A DNA stretch of 64,000 nt from Halocatena halophila (GTDB lineage: Archaea > Halobacteriota > Halobacteria > Halobacteriales > Haloarculaceae): positions 780,906 through 844,905 of the forward strand of contig CP071307.1 in the NCBI GenBank assembly GCA_027563145.1, given 5' to 3'. Position numbers and translations under genes: made by a program. Positions 8,687 to 19,907 of the stretch are shown piece by piece. How positions within the stretch are numbered: the first letter of the stretch is position 1; the number at the start of each line of letters is the position of its first letter. Below the pieces are notes generated by a model. It did no database searches. It had not been told where the DNA came from and worked only from the letters and a program-made list of their open reading frames with translations.

Positions 8687-9826
8687 ATGCGGTTCGAATT
8701 AAAAACGGAACAACAGTCGCTCCGAAATGAGGTACGATCGTTTGCACAAACCGAGATTAAACCACGGGCAATTGAGCTTGATCAGCGCGAAGCATACCCC
8801 ACCGAGATCCTTGATACCCTGAGTGAACGGCGATTTATGGGACTGACTCTTCCTGAAAAATATGGTGGCCGTGGAGAAGGTGCCGTCGAACTCGCTCTGG
8901 TGATTGAGGAACTCTCTGCAGCATGCATGTCCGTGGCCAGTATACTTGGGTTGCATCTCGGTGTTGCGACTGTCATTGAGCGGTTCGGCTCCGACGAACA
9001 GCGTGACACACTGATTCCCGAGATGGCATCGTTTGATACGGTCTGTGCCCTCGGGCTCAGCGAAGCGGATGCAGGAAGCAACAAACTGGAAATGGAGTCC
9101 ACTGCAAAACGAGATGGCGATGGATGGACGCTCACTGGCCACAAACAGTGGGTGACAAACTTCCCTGAGGCTGATTACGTTCTCACGTACGCGAAGACGG
9201 GCTCGACCGAGAATGGGTCACACAATATCAGCGCGTTTCTCGTCCCAACTGAGAAATTCGAGGTTGAAGAGGAGTGGGATACATTGGGAGCGAACAGCGT
9301 CAAATCACCGCGTATCACTTTCAATGACGTCTATGTCCCTGCGAATCGACTCGTCGGGAGCGAGGGTAAGGGATATGTTGAGCGCGGAGAGATTCACACA
9401 GGAATAAACGTTCCTGCCCGGGGTGTCGGCGTCGCACGAGCCGCACTTGAGGATACGGTTGCGTACACGAGCACTCGTGAACAACATGGCCAACACATCG
9501 GTGAATTTCAGGGTGTGCGCTGGGATGTCGGCAAGATGGCTGACCGTGTCGATACGGCACGGTTGTTAACACTCCGGGCTGCCGATCGTGCTGACCGTGG
9601 ATACAACGTGACTCGTGAGTTCAGCATGGCGAAAATCAACGCAACACAGGCTGCAGTAGACAACGCGAACGCCGCCGTTCAGTTCCATGGCGGCATGGGA
9701 TATACGACCGAATATCACGTACAGAGATACCTTCGTGATGCAAAGCTCCTCACAATCGCTGGAGGACCAAATGAATGTCACAAGAATACACTGGCAGAGG
9801 CGGTGTTCGAACACCATACGCCGTGA
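8687..9826 (+). CDS. Acyl-CoA dehydrogenase family protein
   Basis: A 379-residue flavoprotein of full family length. The N-terminal helical domain starts MRFELKTEQQSLRNEVRSFA. The middle beta domain has the FAD-contacting stretches CALGLSEADAGSN and GHKQWVTNFPEADYVLTYAK. The C-terminal helical domain has TREQHGQHIGEFQGVRW, FHGGMGYTTEYHVQRYLRDA and IAGGPNECHKN. Family members oxidise acyl-CoA thioesters to 2-enoyl-CoA and pass electrons to ETF. The glutamate of the classical YEGT motif is a glycine here (IAGGPNE), and I see no glutamate at the alternative helix-G position, so the base or even the reaction may differ. It stands alone, with no thiolase or hydratase nearby. Confidence 0.93.
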   Translation: MRFELKTEQQSLRNEVRSFAQTEIKPRAIELDQREAYPTEILDTLSERRFMGLTLPEKYGGRGEGAVELALVIEELSAACMSVASILGLHLGVATVIERFGSDEQRDTLIPEMASFDTVCALGLSEADAGSNKLEMESTAKRDGDGWTLTGHKQWVTNFPEADYVLTYAKTGSTENGSHNISAFLVPTEKFEVEEEWDTLGANSVKSPRITFNDVYVPANRLVGSEGKGYVERGEIHTGINVPARGVGVARAALEDTVAYTSTREQHGQHIGEFQGVRWDVGKMADRVDTARLLTLRAADRADRGYNVTREFSMAKINATQAAVDNANAAVQFHGGMGYTTEYHVQRYLRDAKLLTIAGGPNECHKNTLAEAVFEHHTP

Positions 9827-9926
9827 CCACCAACGAGCCATCTTCATCTAGTGGCTGTCACATGAGACTCTTGCAGGGCTCTGTGTGAGCTTTGGAGCCA
9901 AAATAGTCGTATAATTTCCGTGTGGT

Positions 9927-10577
9927 TCATCCGATCTGCAGCGATGAAAACACGACCGCTTCGATCTTCCGGAGGTGTTCACCAACGGTCGTCTCCGAGA
10001 GGCCAGTCGCCTTTGCAATGTCTTTGTACGTGGTATTGCGTGGTTCCTGATAGTAGCCCAGATCAGTTGCTGTCCTGAGCACCTCGCGTTGGCGCTCGGT
10101 CAGTTGGGAGACGACATGCCGGGTAGTTGGTGTGTAGGGCCCCGTTCGTTCGACTTCAATCCTGACGCCGTCTGGTTGATTGGAAAGGGCTTCAGTAAAT
10201 GCGGCTTCTGTTCCGATGTATGTCACCCGGAGGCCACCGTCGTCGGTGTGCTCGACCGGCATATCCATCAGGGATGATGATTTCCGGCGTTCTTCTAGGA
10301 GCATTCGAGTCAGCTCGTCGGCCCCATACCGTGTGTATGAGAAAAACCCAGCATCATCCCCAGAGAGTGAGAACTCAACGACTTCGGGCGATTCGTTCAG
10401 CACTTCTCGGAGACCCGCAATGTCGCCTCGCCCTTCGGCAAACATCGCAACGGTATCGTCGTCGAGCAGTTCCATGCGGTGAGTGGCCCGGTACTCCAGT
10501 CCGAGTTCGTTTACCCGTCGGTCCAGCCGGTTGATCCCATCCCCTTTTGGGTAGGCCACGAACGTGACATAGCGCAT
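9927..10577 (-). CDS. HTH_10 (Bat-like) transcription regulator
   Basis: A 216-residue protein. Residues 1-155 form an alpha/beta region typical of haloarchaeal Bat-type regulators and probably a sensing domain (MRYVTFVAYPKGDGINRLDR, SLSGDDAGFFSYTRYGADEL). The C-terminus is a clear HTH_10 domain: LTERQREVLRTATDLGYYQE, YKDIAKATGLSETTVGEHLR, KIEAVVFSSL. These regulators bind promoters in response to oxygen, light or small molecules, and the target here is unknown. A strongly AT-rich stretch before 8687 and the divergent orientation do not tie it to the acyl-CoA dehydrogenase, which runs toward it. Confidence 0.9.
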   Translation of the reverse strand: MRYVTFVAYPKGDGINRLDRRVNELGLEYRATHRMELLDDDTVAMFAEGRGDIAGLREVLNESPEVVEFSLSGDDAGFFSYTRYGADELTRMLLEERRKSSSLMDMPVEHTDDGGLRVTYIGTEAAFTEALSNQPDGVRIEVERTGPYTPTTRHVVSQLTERQREVLRTATDLGYYQEPRNTTYKDIAKATGLSETTVGEHLRKIEAVVFSSLQIG

Positions 10578-10679
10578 GCTTTTGAATCGATCCCAGACAA
10601 CAAAACCGTTGATCGTATGCGTTCAATGATTGGCTACATTGTGCACGTCACAGGCAAACGTTGAGAACTAATACGACGC

Positions 10680-11126
10680 TCAGGGCGCATCTTCTTGCTG
10701 TTCTGTGATATATTCTCGGATGAGTGTTCGATGACACCGTTTTTTCTTGGTGTTTTCGAAACAGACGAGTATGAGGTGTTCACCGTCGCTGAGTCTGTCT
10801 CTGAGCCTCCTGACTGCTGTGTTCGCGGCAGTATCCGATCTGAGATGTGAGTAGTATTGGTCGTAAAAATCGGTTGCCTCCCAGGCAGCGTTGTGCGCGC
10901 CTTCATCACACAAGCCCTGCATTTTAAAATCCTTGTTCTGCTGTTTGACCGCATCGAGAAGTGCTGCTGGCGGGCCAAGTGCCCGAATGTTTTCGTCGAC
11001 GGCGGCGTTGAACCAGCCGGTTGGTCGTCGGACGACCCCCACGAGGGTTGCGGCCGGAGGGACCTCAACGAGGTCGTGTTGTAGCGCTGCGATATACGTA
11101 TCCCCGAGACGGTCGGTCAGTGACAT
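10680..11126 (-). CDS. DUF488 family protein
   Basis: A 148-residue protein starting MSLTDRLGDTYIAALQHDLV, the normal start of the haloarchaeal DUF488 group. The 19 upstream in-frame residues do not fit and are omitted. Signatures are VGVVRRPTGWFNAAVDENIR, ALGPPAALLDAVK and near the C-terminus LILVCFENTKKKRCHRTLI, where the CHR triad is the best-conserved part of DUF488. Function is not established. The fold is an alpha/beta type and the conserved Cys-His-Arg suggests a catalytic or nucleotide-binding pocket. No close operon partner. Confidence 0.88.
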   Translation of the reverse strand: MSLTDRLGDTYIAALQHDLVEVPPAATLVGVVRRPTGWFNAAVDENIRALGPPAALLDAVKQQNKDFKMQGLCDEGAHNAAWEATDFYDQYYSHLRSDTAANTAVRRLRDRLSDGEHLILVCFENTKKKRCHRTLIREYITEQQEDAP

Positions 11127-11281
11127 GGGTGTATCCTGTGGTAGTATCTCACACGTACTGAATCTCTGGGTACGAACCGACAAATCTGTGCCATTGCAGT
11201 CGCTCGGTTTGTCGATATGTGAGTTTTCTCACCGAGTCCTTACAGCCGGGAGTAGGGCCTTCCAAATGAGTTCAGGCCTGC

Positions 11282-11746
11282 TCACCAGTCGTAGTCGGCG
11301 TGGAGTTGACGCCCCTCGTCGTTCAACAAGCCCCCGATAACGTCACTACTATCACCAAGAATTGCTCTGGACCGCACGCCTGGTGTGGATTCCGTGAACG
11401 TTGCGATCTCATCACTGCTGACACTGTAGATGACACGCCCGAATCCGGCGGTTACCATTCCACCTGCGCACATCGGACAGGGTTCTGTGCTCGTGTACAT
11501 GACCATCTCTTCGCGCACAGCAGGAGAGTATTCCTCACACGCACGGTAGGCAAGATGAAGCTCAGGATGTCGACGGATATCACCGGCAGTATTCACTCGA
11601 TTCGAATCGCTCATGAGTACCGTATCGTCACGGACGAGCACGGACCCGAACGGTTCGTCGCCCCGATCGGCGGCCTCTTGGGCCAGTTCAAAAGCCGTGC
11701 GCATATGTTGTTCGTGAGCAAAGGAATCGAAATCTGTGCTGGACAT
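11282..11746 (-). CDS. CMP/dCMP deaminase superfamily nucleoside deaminase
   Basis: A 154-residue protein starting MSSTDFDSFAHEQHMRTAFE. The zinc motifs of the cytidine-deaminase fold are present: HPELHLAYRA near residue 60 (the HxE box, with P rather than the common A in the middle) and STEPCPMCAGG near 85-95 (the PCxxC box). Members deaminate guanine, cytosine, or adenosine in tRNA. The short length and acidic C-terminus (GLLNDEGRQLHADYDW) fit the free-base or nucleoside group better than tRNA deaminases. The first 19 residues of the longer frame are not counted. It lies divergent from the rRNA operon. Confidence 0.88.
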   Translation of the reverse strand: MSSTDFDSFAHEQHMRTAFELAQEAADRGDEPFGSVLVRDDTVLMSDSNRVNTAGDIRRHPELHLAYRACEEYSPAVREEMVMYTSTEPCPMCAGGMVTAGFGRVIYSVSSDEIATFTESTPGVRSRAILGDSSDVIGGLLNDEGRQLHADYDW

Positions 11747-11910
11747 GGTTGAATCTTCGTTGATGGCACGTATTATTCGTTCTACTGGTTCCACACAACG
11801 CACATGCTCGTTAATGGGAACTGTGCTGTGGCCCCCACCGAACGGAACGTTCTGAATGGCCAGTGGGATCGACGGAGTCTCTGCAATTGAACGCGGATAG
11901 CTTCGGGAGA

Positions 11911-11930
11911 GATTCGAAGTCCTTATGTAT
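11911..11930 (+). promoter_or_regulatory. rRNA operon promoter 1
   Basis: GATTCGAAGTCCTTATGTAT has the layout of haloarchaeal rRNA promoters: a TTCGA element followed by an AT-rich box. It is the first of three similar elements upstream of 16S. Tandem rRNA promoters of this kind are established in Halobacterium and Haloferax. Confidence 0.7.
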
Positions 11931-11989
11931 GAATGTACGTTTCTTCAAAATAGGTTGCCAGCGTGGATCTGTCGGATGGATTCACGCCC

Positions 11990-12010
11990 GATTCGATGCC
12001 TTTATGTATA
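11990..12010 (+). promoter_or_regulatory. rRNA operon promoter 2
   Basis: The sequence GATTCGATGCCTTTATGTAT (starting at 11990) repeats the layout of promoter 1 about 79 bases downstream, with a very similar core (GATTCGA, then CCTTTATGTA). It supports a tandem promoter array for the rRNA operon. Confidence 0.72.
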
Positions 12011-12036
12011 TGAGGGCATTCGGATGGTATATGCAG

Positions 12037-12069
12037 CGAGCATGGGTCGTTGGATCCGACTCATGCTCG
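12037..12069 (+). other. Hairpin in rRNA leader between promoters 2 and 3
   Basis: CGAGCATG pairs with CATGCTCG, and the stem continues inward with a G-T pair and GTCG/CGAC around a TTGGAT loop. This gives about 13 pairs. It lies in the transcript of the upstream promoters and before promoter 3. A role in attenuation, antitermination or simple leader folding is possible. None is shown. Confidence 0.55.
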
Positions 12070-12086
12070 GATCTGATCGTCGGGCC

Positions 12087-12107
12087 GGTTCGATGGGTTT
12101 AATACCC
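12087..12107 (+). promoter_or_regulatory. rRNA operon promoter 3
   Basis: GGTTCGATGGGTTTAATACC again shows TTCGA followed by a TTTAATA box, here 180 bases ahead of 16S. It is the promoter nearest the mature RNA. Confidence 0.65.
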
Positions 12108-12186
12108 ACAACGGCTTCGAATTAGATCCGAAGGAGATGAGGATTCCACCCCTACGGTCCGCCGTACAGATGGGATCTGATGTTAG

Positions 12187-12236
12187 CCCTGATAGTTCGG
12201 TGATACTCGGTTGGTCGAGTATTCCCGAACGTCCGA
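12187..12236 (+). other. 16S rRNA processing stem, 5' arm
   Basis: Bases 12187-12236 are complementary to 13801-13845 behind 16S. Paired blocks include CCCTGATAGTTC, CTCGGTTGG and CGAACGTCCGA, with short unpaired stretches between them. This is the long helix that brackets 16S in archaeal pre-rRNA and is cut by the tRNA-splicing endonuclease at bulge-helix-bulge motifs. The mismatched blocks near the middle are where such a motif would lie. Confidence 0.85.
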
Positions 12237-12288
12237 TAGATGGTGATGCGACATGCATCCCGCCTCGCCCCTCGTTTTGAGGGGCAAC

Positions 12289-13758
<1,470 letters not shown>

Positions 13759-13800
13759 ACAGACCGGGACCAGGTCGATGACCTGGCCCACATTTGCAGT

Positions 13801-13845
13801 TCGGACGTTCGGTTCGTCCAACCGAGCACTTCAGAACTATCAGGG
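13801..13845 (+). other. 16S rRNA processing stem, 3' arm
   Basis: Partner of 12187-12236: its reverse complement begins CCCTGATAGTTC and ends CGAACGTCCGA. It lies between the 16S 3' end and the tRNA-Ala gene, as expected for archaeal pre-16S processing. Confidence 0.85.
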
Positions 13846-13855
13846 CTAACAGGTA

Positions 13856-13927
13856 GGGCCCATAGCTCAGTGGGAGAGTGCCTCCTTTGCAAGGAGGATG
13901 CCCTGGGTTCGAATCCCAGTGGGTCCA
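13856..13927 (+). tRNA. tRNA-Ala (anticodon TGC)
   Basis: A 72-nt gene in the 16S-23S spacer, the usual place in haloarchaeal operons. The acceptor stem GGGCCCA pairs with TGGGTCC, with discriminator A at 13927. The anticodon arm CCTCC-TTTGCAA-GGAGG gives anticodon TGC. The T arm is CTGGG-TTCGAAT-CCCAG. No CCA is encoded and there is no intron. Confidence 0.97.
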
Positions 13928-13942
13928 TGTTCGCCCGACCGA

Positions 13943-13960
13943 GATCGATTCCCTTAAGTG
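13943..13960 (+). promoter_or_regulatory. Putative internal promoter in 16S-23S spacer
   Basis: GATCGATTCCCTTAAGTG resembles the upstream rRNA promoters and the TTAAGT-type promoter known from the 16S-23S spacer of Halobacterium and related genera. It would give extra 23S and 5S transcription. The evidence is similarity only. Confidence 0.5.
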
Positions 13961-14029
13961 GGACTCAGTACTCGTTCGGGTAACGACAGATGCACCATCT
14001 CGTGCCAAGCGAGGATGGGAAGGGTCGAT

Positions 14030-14054
14030 AACCACTCAAAACCGCCGAGTGGTT
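14030..14054 (+). other. Hairpin in 16S-23S spacer
   Basis: AACCACTC pairs perfectly with GAGTGGTT around a nine-base loop, just upstream of the 23S processing arm. Its role is unknown. It may separate the spacer promoter transcript from the processing helix. Confidence 0.5.
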
Positions 14055-14068
14055 GATGAGACTGTATG

Positions 14069-14114
14069 TACGTGCAATCCAGGCGCTCACTGGACCCGTT
14101 CTCCGGGTTCCAGT
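14069..14114 (+). other. 23S rRNA processing stem, 5' arm
   Basis: Complementary to 17043-17086 behind 23S: TACGTGCAATCCAG and GGACCCGTTCTC both find their partners there. It is the helix bracketing pre-23S for endonuclease cutting. Confidence 0.85.
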
Positions 14115-14127
14115 TATTATTACCGTC

Positions 14128-17036
<2,909 letters not shown>

Positions 17037-17042
17037 ATTCGT

Positions 17043-17086
17043 ACTGGACTCGAGAACGGGTCCGGGCGCAAACTGGATTGCACGTA
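17043..17086 (+). other. 23S rRNA processing stem, 3' arm
   Basis: Partner of 14069-14114. Its reverse complement contains TACGTGCAATCCAG and GGACCCGTTCTCGAGTCCAGT, separated by a short non-pairing block. Confidence 0.85.
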
Positions 17087-17140
17087 CGCGTAATACACCG
17101 ATCGTGGTCTTCGACTACGGTTCGATTCCGTAGATCGGCA

Positions 17141-17367
17141 TTGAGGCGGCCACAGCGGCGGGGTCAACTCCCGTACCCATCCCGAACACGGAAGATAAGC
17201 CCGTCTGCGTTCCAGCGAGTACTTGAGTGCGAGAGCCTCTGGGAAAACTGACCCGCAAGGGTGGCCAAGTGCAGGTCGAGGTTTGCCAGCTATAGTACAC
17301 GCAGGGTTCGTCCCGGTGGAATTAGCGAACAGACTGTCGACGCCTGTTACTGGTGGTTCGCCGCCTT
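17141..17367 (+). rRNA. 5S ribosomal RNA with ~105-nt insertion
   Basis: The first ~109 nt follow the haloarchaeal 5S consensus: TTGAGGCGGCCACAGCGG, CCCGTACCCATCCCGAACAC, GGAAGATAAGCCCG and GAGAGCCTCTGGGAAAACT. The expected 3' end GGTTCGCCGCCTT, which pairs with AGGCGG at the 5' end, does not follow directly. It is found at 17355-17367, after about 105 extra bases (17250-17354). Halococcus morrhuae 5S rRNA is known to have a 108-nt insertion at essentially this position, giving 231 nt. The insertion can itself fold: GCAGGTCGA at 17271 pairs with TCGACGCCTGT at about 17337, and GTTCG pairs with CGAAC inside. Confidence 0.88.
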
Positions 17368-17392
17368 TCCATTCATACTTCATTCATATTTG

Positions 17393-17434
17393 CCTTGAGC
17401 AACAGCTTCGTTGCTCAGGGCTATTTTCATTTTG
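17393..17434 (+). terminator. Strong hairpin and T-rich tract after 5S
   Basis: CCTTGAGCAAC pairs with GTTGCTCAGGG over 11 positions (one G-T pair) around the loop AGCTTC. It is followed by a T-rich stretch at 17422-17434. It is the likely end of, or a 3' processing site in, the rRNA transcript. Confidence 0.6.
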
Positions 17435-17479
17435 GAGAGCGACTGCCACATCGATGTATCGTCGATACTAGGGACGCTT

Positions 17480-17645
17480 CAAACATCTGGACCGTCCTGC
17501 AATGAGGGCGTCGGTGCGGTAAAACCGGAATGTGAGAACGTGTAGCGGTTGTAAACTACTCCGCCCTACGCGCTTTGTGCGTTGAGGACGGGGGCTTAGC
17601 GACTATCTTCAGCTAAATTCACGGTTCAAATCCGATTGTCGTTCA
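17480..17645 (+). other. tRNA-like relic region downstream of 5S
   Basis: Haloarchaeal rRNA operons commonly end with tRNA-Cys(GCA). Here a hairpin CGTCCT-GCAATG-AGGGCG near 17493, with GCA in its loop, is followed by a GGTAAAACC stretch. Near 17631 there is a T-loop-like GGTTCAAATCC with only three good flanking pairs. Neither can be completed to a full cloverleaf. I read this as possible decay of the expected tRNA-Cys gene, with low confidence. Confidence 0.25.
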
Positions 17646-17671
17646 TACCATCCGAGAGCGATCGTCCCCTG

Positions 17672-19381
17672 TTATTTCTCGATCACTATATTCTCCAGCA
17701 CCAGACAATCGAGGCCCATACCGTAGAAATCCTTGATAGCTTCGGCCGGAGTCATGACGATCGGCTCTGCGTGATCGTTGAACGAGGTGTTCAATAGCAC
17801 AGGAACGCCGGTAATCGCTTCGAATTCTTCGAGTAGTGTGTGATAGCGTGGATTTTGATCTTTCCGAACCGTCTGTGGGCGTGTCGTCCCGTCGGTTGGG
17901 TGAAGCACCGCAGTAATCTCGTCTTGTTTTTCTGGCTTGACGTTCGCGGTGGTGATCATGAACGGAGCTGACCGCGCCGGTTCGAGATACTCCTCCACAG
18001 CTGATTCGAGCATCGAAGGGGCAAATGGTCGCCATCCCTCGCGGTGTTTAACGAACTCGTTGACTCGATCCCGAGAGTCGGCCGTTCGGGGATCTGCGAG
18101 AATGCTCCGATTGCCAAGCGCCCGAGGACCGAGTTCAAGTCGGCCCTGAAACCAGCCGACGAGCGCACCGTCGGCGATCTGCTCGGCCACATACCGTTCG
18201 AGGTTGGCCGGTTCGTAGTAGTCGATCTTGTTTTCCGAAAGTCGCTCTCTGATCTCGTCGATGGGATAGGAGGGTCCGAGATAGACGGTCTCGAGTGGTT
18301 CAATCTCGTCCGGTGAATGATCGAGCCAGCCAGCTCCGAGTGCGAGGCCAGCATCGTGGGCTGCCGGTTGGATGAATACGTCATCCACCAGCTCCGATTC
18401 GATGACTCGTTGATTGACTTTACAGTTGAGAGCAACGCCCCCCGCGAGCGCTACGTTTGCCGTTTCGAGCTCACGACAGTAGGTTTCGACGATGTCCACG
18501 ACGATCTCTTCGAGGAGCGATTGTGCCGTGAACGCGAGATCCTTTTCCCACTGTGTGAACTCACCGCCTTCAGTTCGGCGTGGACGGTCAAACAGCTCTT
18601 CGAGCTGTTCGATTCCTGGATCAGTTCCCCACTGTCTCGTCAAATGGGTAACGTCATAATCAACACCAGTGTCGATCACCTCACGGAGTGCAGATTCGAT
18701 CTCGGGATTTGGATTTCCATATGGAGCCAATCCCATCACTTTCCCTTCGCCATTCGACATCCAATAGCCGAGATACTCCGTGATAATCCCGAAAAACAAT
18801 CCGAGGCTGTTCGGATGTTCGTACGTCTGTATGCGGTCTAGCCCGTCACCGGTCCCACGCCAGACAACCGTCGAATCGTACTCTCCTTTCGCATCGATCG
18901 TGAGAACGAGTGCATTATCGAATGGCGAGGGATGAAACGCGCTCGCAGCGTGGCAGGCGTGGTGGGGTTTCGTCTCAATTTGTGGGACTGAGCCATCAAT
19001 TTTCGAGAGCTCGTTTTCGATCTGCTGTGTTGGATACAGTTTCCCGCGAATCTGTGTGATGACGGTCTCTTCGAGCGATGCGAGTCGTTTTGGCCAGCTA
19101 TCAGCAGTGAGTGCCGTCTGAATGTAGTGTGGGAGGATGTTCGTTTGAAGTGATGGATCGTACGGGAGTATGATTTTATCGAGATCTCCCATTGATAGGT
19201 TCCCGTAGTCGAGACACGCCTCGATTGCATTGTGCGGAAAGGTATCTACGGCGTGTTTCTGCCGAGTGATGCGTTCTTCCTCGACTGCGTAACAGAGATC
19301 ACCGTCCCGAAAGAGCGCAGCGCTGGGGTCGTGTTGGCCATAAAGACCAATGGCTGGTTTAAAGGTTAGCGTATATGTCAT
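17672..19381 (-). CDS. Carbamoyltransferase, NodU/CmcH family
   Basis: A 569-residue protein of full family length. The N-terminal two-thirds is the TsaD-like (ASKHA-fold) domain that forms carbamoyl-adenylate. It has GLYGQHDPSAALFRDG and AVEEERITRQKHAVDTFP, the metal-binding HHACHAASAFHPSPFDNAL, the nucleotide-binding LAGGVALNCKVN and the stretch AAHDAGLALGAGWL. The C-terminal domain carries GWFQGRLELGPRALGNRSIL, REGWRPFAPSML and LNTSFNDHAEPIVMTPAEA. The enzymes use carbamoyl phosphate and ATP to carbamoylate a hydroxyl of a sugar or small molecule. No glycosyltransferase is next to it, so the acceptor is unknown. A glycan or compatible secondary metabolite is plausible. The MATE exporter upstream is divergent. 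Confidence 0.93.
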   Translation of the reverse strand: MTYTLTFKPAIGLYGQHDPSAALFRDGDLCYAVEEERITRQKHAVDTFPHNAIEACLDYGNLSMGDLDKIILPYDPSLQTNILPHYIQTALTADSWPKRLASLEETVITQIRGKLYPTQQIENELSKIDGSVPQIETKPHHACHAASAFHPSPFDNALVLTIDAKGEYDSTVVWRGTGDGLDRIQTYEHPNSLGLFFGIITEYLGYWMSNGEGKVMGLAPYGNPNPEIESALREVIDTGVDYDVTHLTRQWGTDPGIEQLEELFDRPRRTEGGEFTQWEKDLAFTAQSLLEEIVVDIVETYCRELETANVALAGGVALNCKVNQRVIESELVDDVFIQPAAHDAGLALGAGWLDHSPDEIEPLETVYLGPSYPIDEIRERLSENKIDYYEPANLERYVAEQIADGALVGWFQGRLELGPRALGNRSILADPRTADSRDRVNEFVKHREGWRPFAPSMLESAVEEYLEPARSAPFMITTANVKPEKQDEITAVLHPTDGTTRPQTVRKDQNPRYHTLLEEFEAITGVPVLLNTSFNDHAEPIVMTPAEAIKDFYGMGLDCLVLENIVIEK

Positions 19382-19394
19382 TGTTGAGAATTAT

Positions 19395-19628
19395 TTACCA
19401 TTTCTCCATGCTGTTCGCAAGATGATGTATATTTAATCTGATATTTGGTCTAACACAAATAATGTCTTCTCCGGCTAGATCTGTTTGGGCACTGCTCGGT
19501 GGCGTCTTTTCGAACCGAGCGCTCAATCTATCGATATCTTGGGCAGGTTGTTGATAGATATGAATGCGGGAATTTCGACGGCGTGGATTTTCCCGTTCAA
19601 CTCGTTCGTTACAGTCAATGGTCTTCAT
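19395..19628 (-). CDS. Possible small hypothetical protein upstream of carbamoyltransferase
   Basis: A 77-residue frame starting MKTIDCNERVERENPRRRNS and ending 13 bases before the carbamoyltransferase start, on the same strand. It is polar with a basic N-terminal patch and has no membrane segment or known motif. Third codon positions are not clearly GC-biased, so it may be chance. The rest of the 19382-19907 spacer is AT-rich and shows no other gene. Confidence 0.25.
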   Translation of the reverse strand: MKTIDCNERVERENPRRRNSRIHIYQQPAQDIDRLSARFEKTPPSSAQTDLAGEDIICVRPNIRLNIHHLANSMEKW

Positions 19629-19907
19629 GTAATACGATATGGTACTCGAATAGTTGATTGACCGTAAATGCAACTATCCAATCTGTTACTTGGAGAAAAC
19701 GATTGTAATATGAAACTGAATTCAGAATATATGCGTCTACTAATGAAACTGTATTGAATATAAGCCGCACCACACAATATACGTGTCCAATCCTCCTTGC
19801 AAATGGGGTGGCAACCACACCAATTGTGGTGGAGCTGCTCGTGTTCATGCGGATTTGGAGGCAGTTTACTATGCTGTGTGACATTAAGTGACTGGAAGTT
19901 CAATGGT

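Noticed and set aside
17533..17644. A tRNA with intron ending in GTTC
   Set aside because: The possible acceptor ends pair over only five bases, the T stem has three good pairs and no D or anticodon arm can be built.
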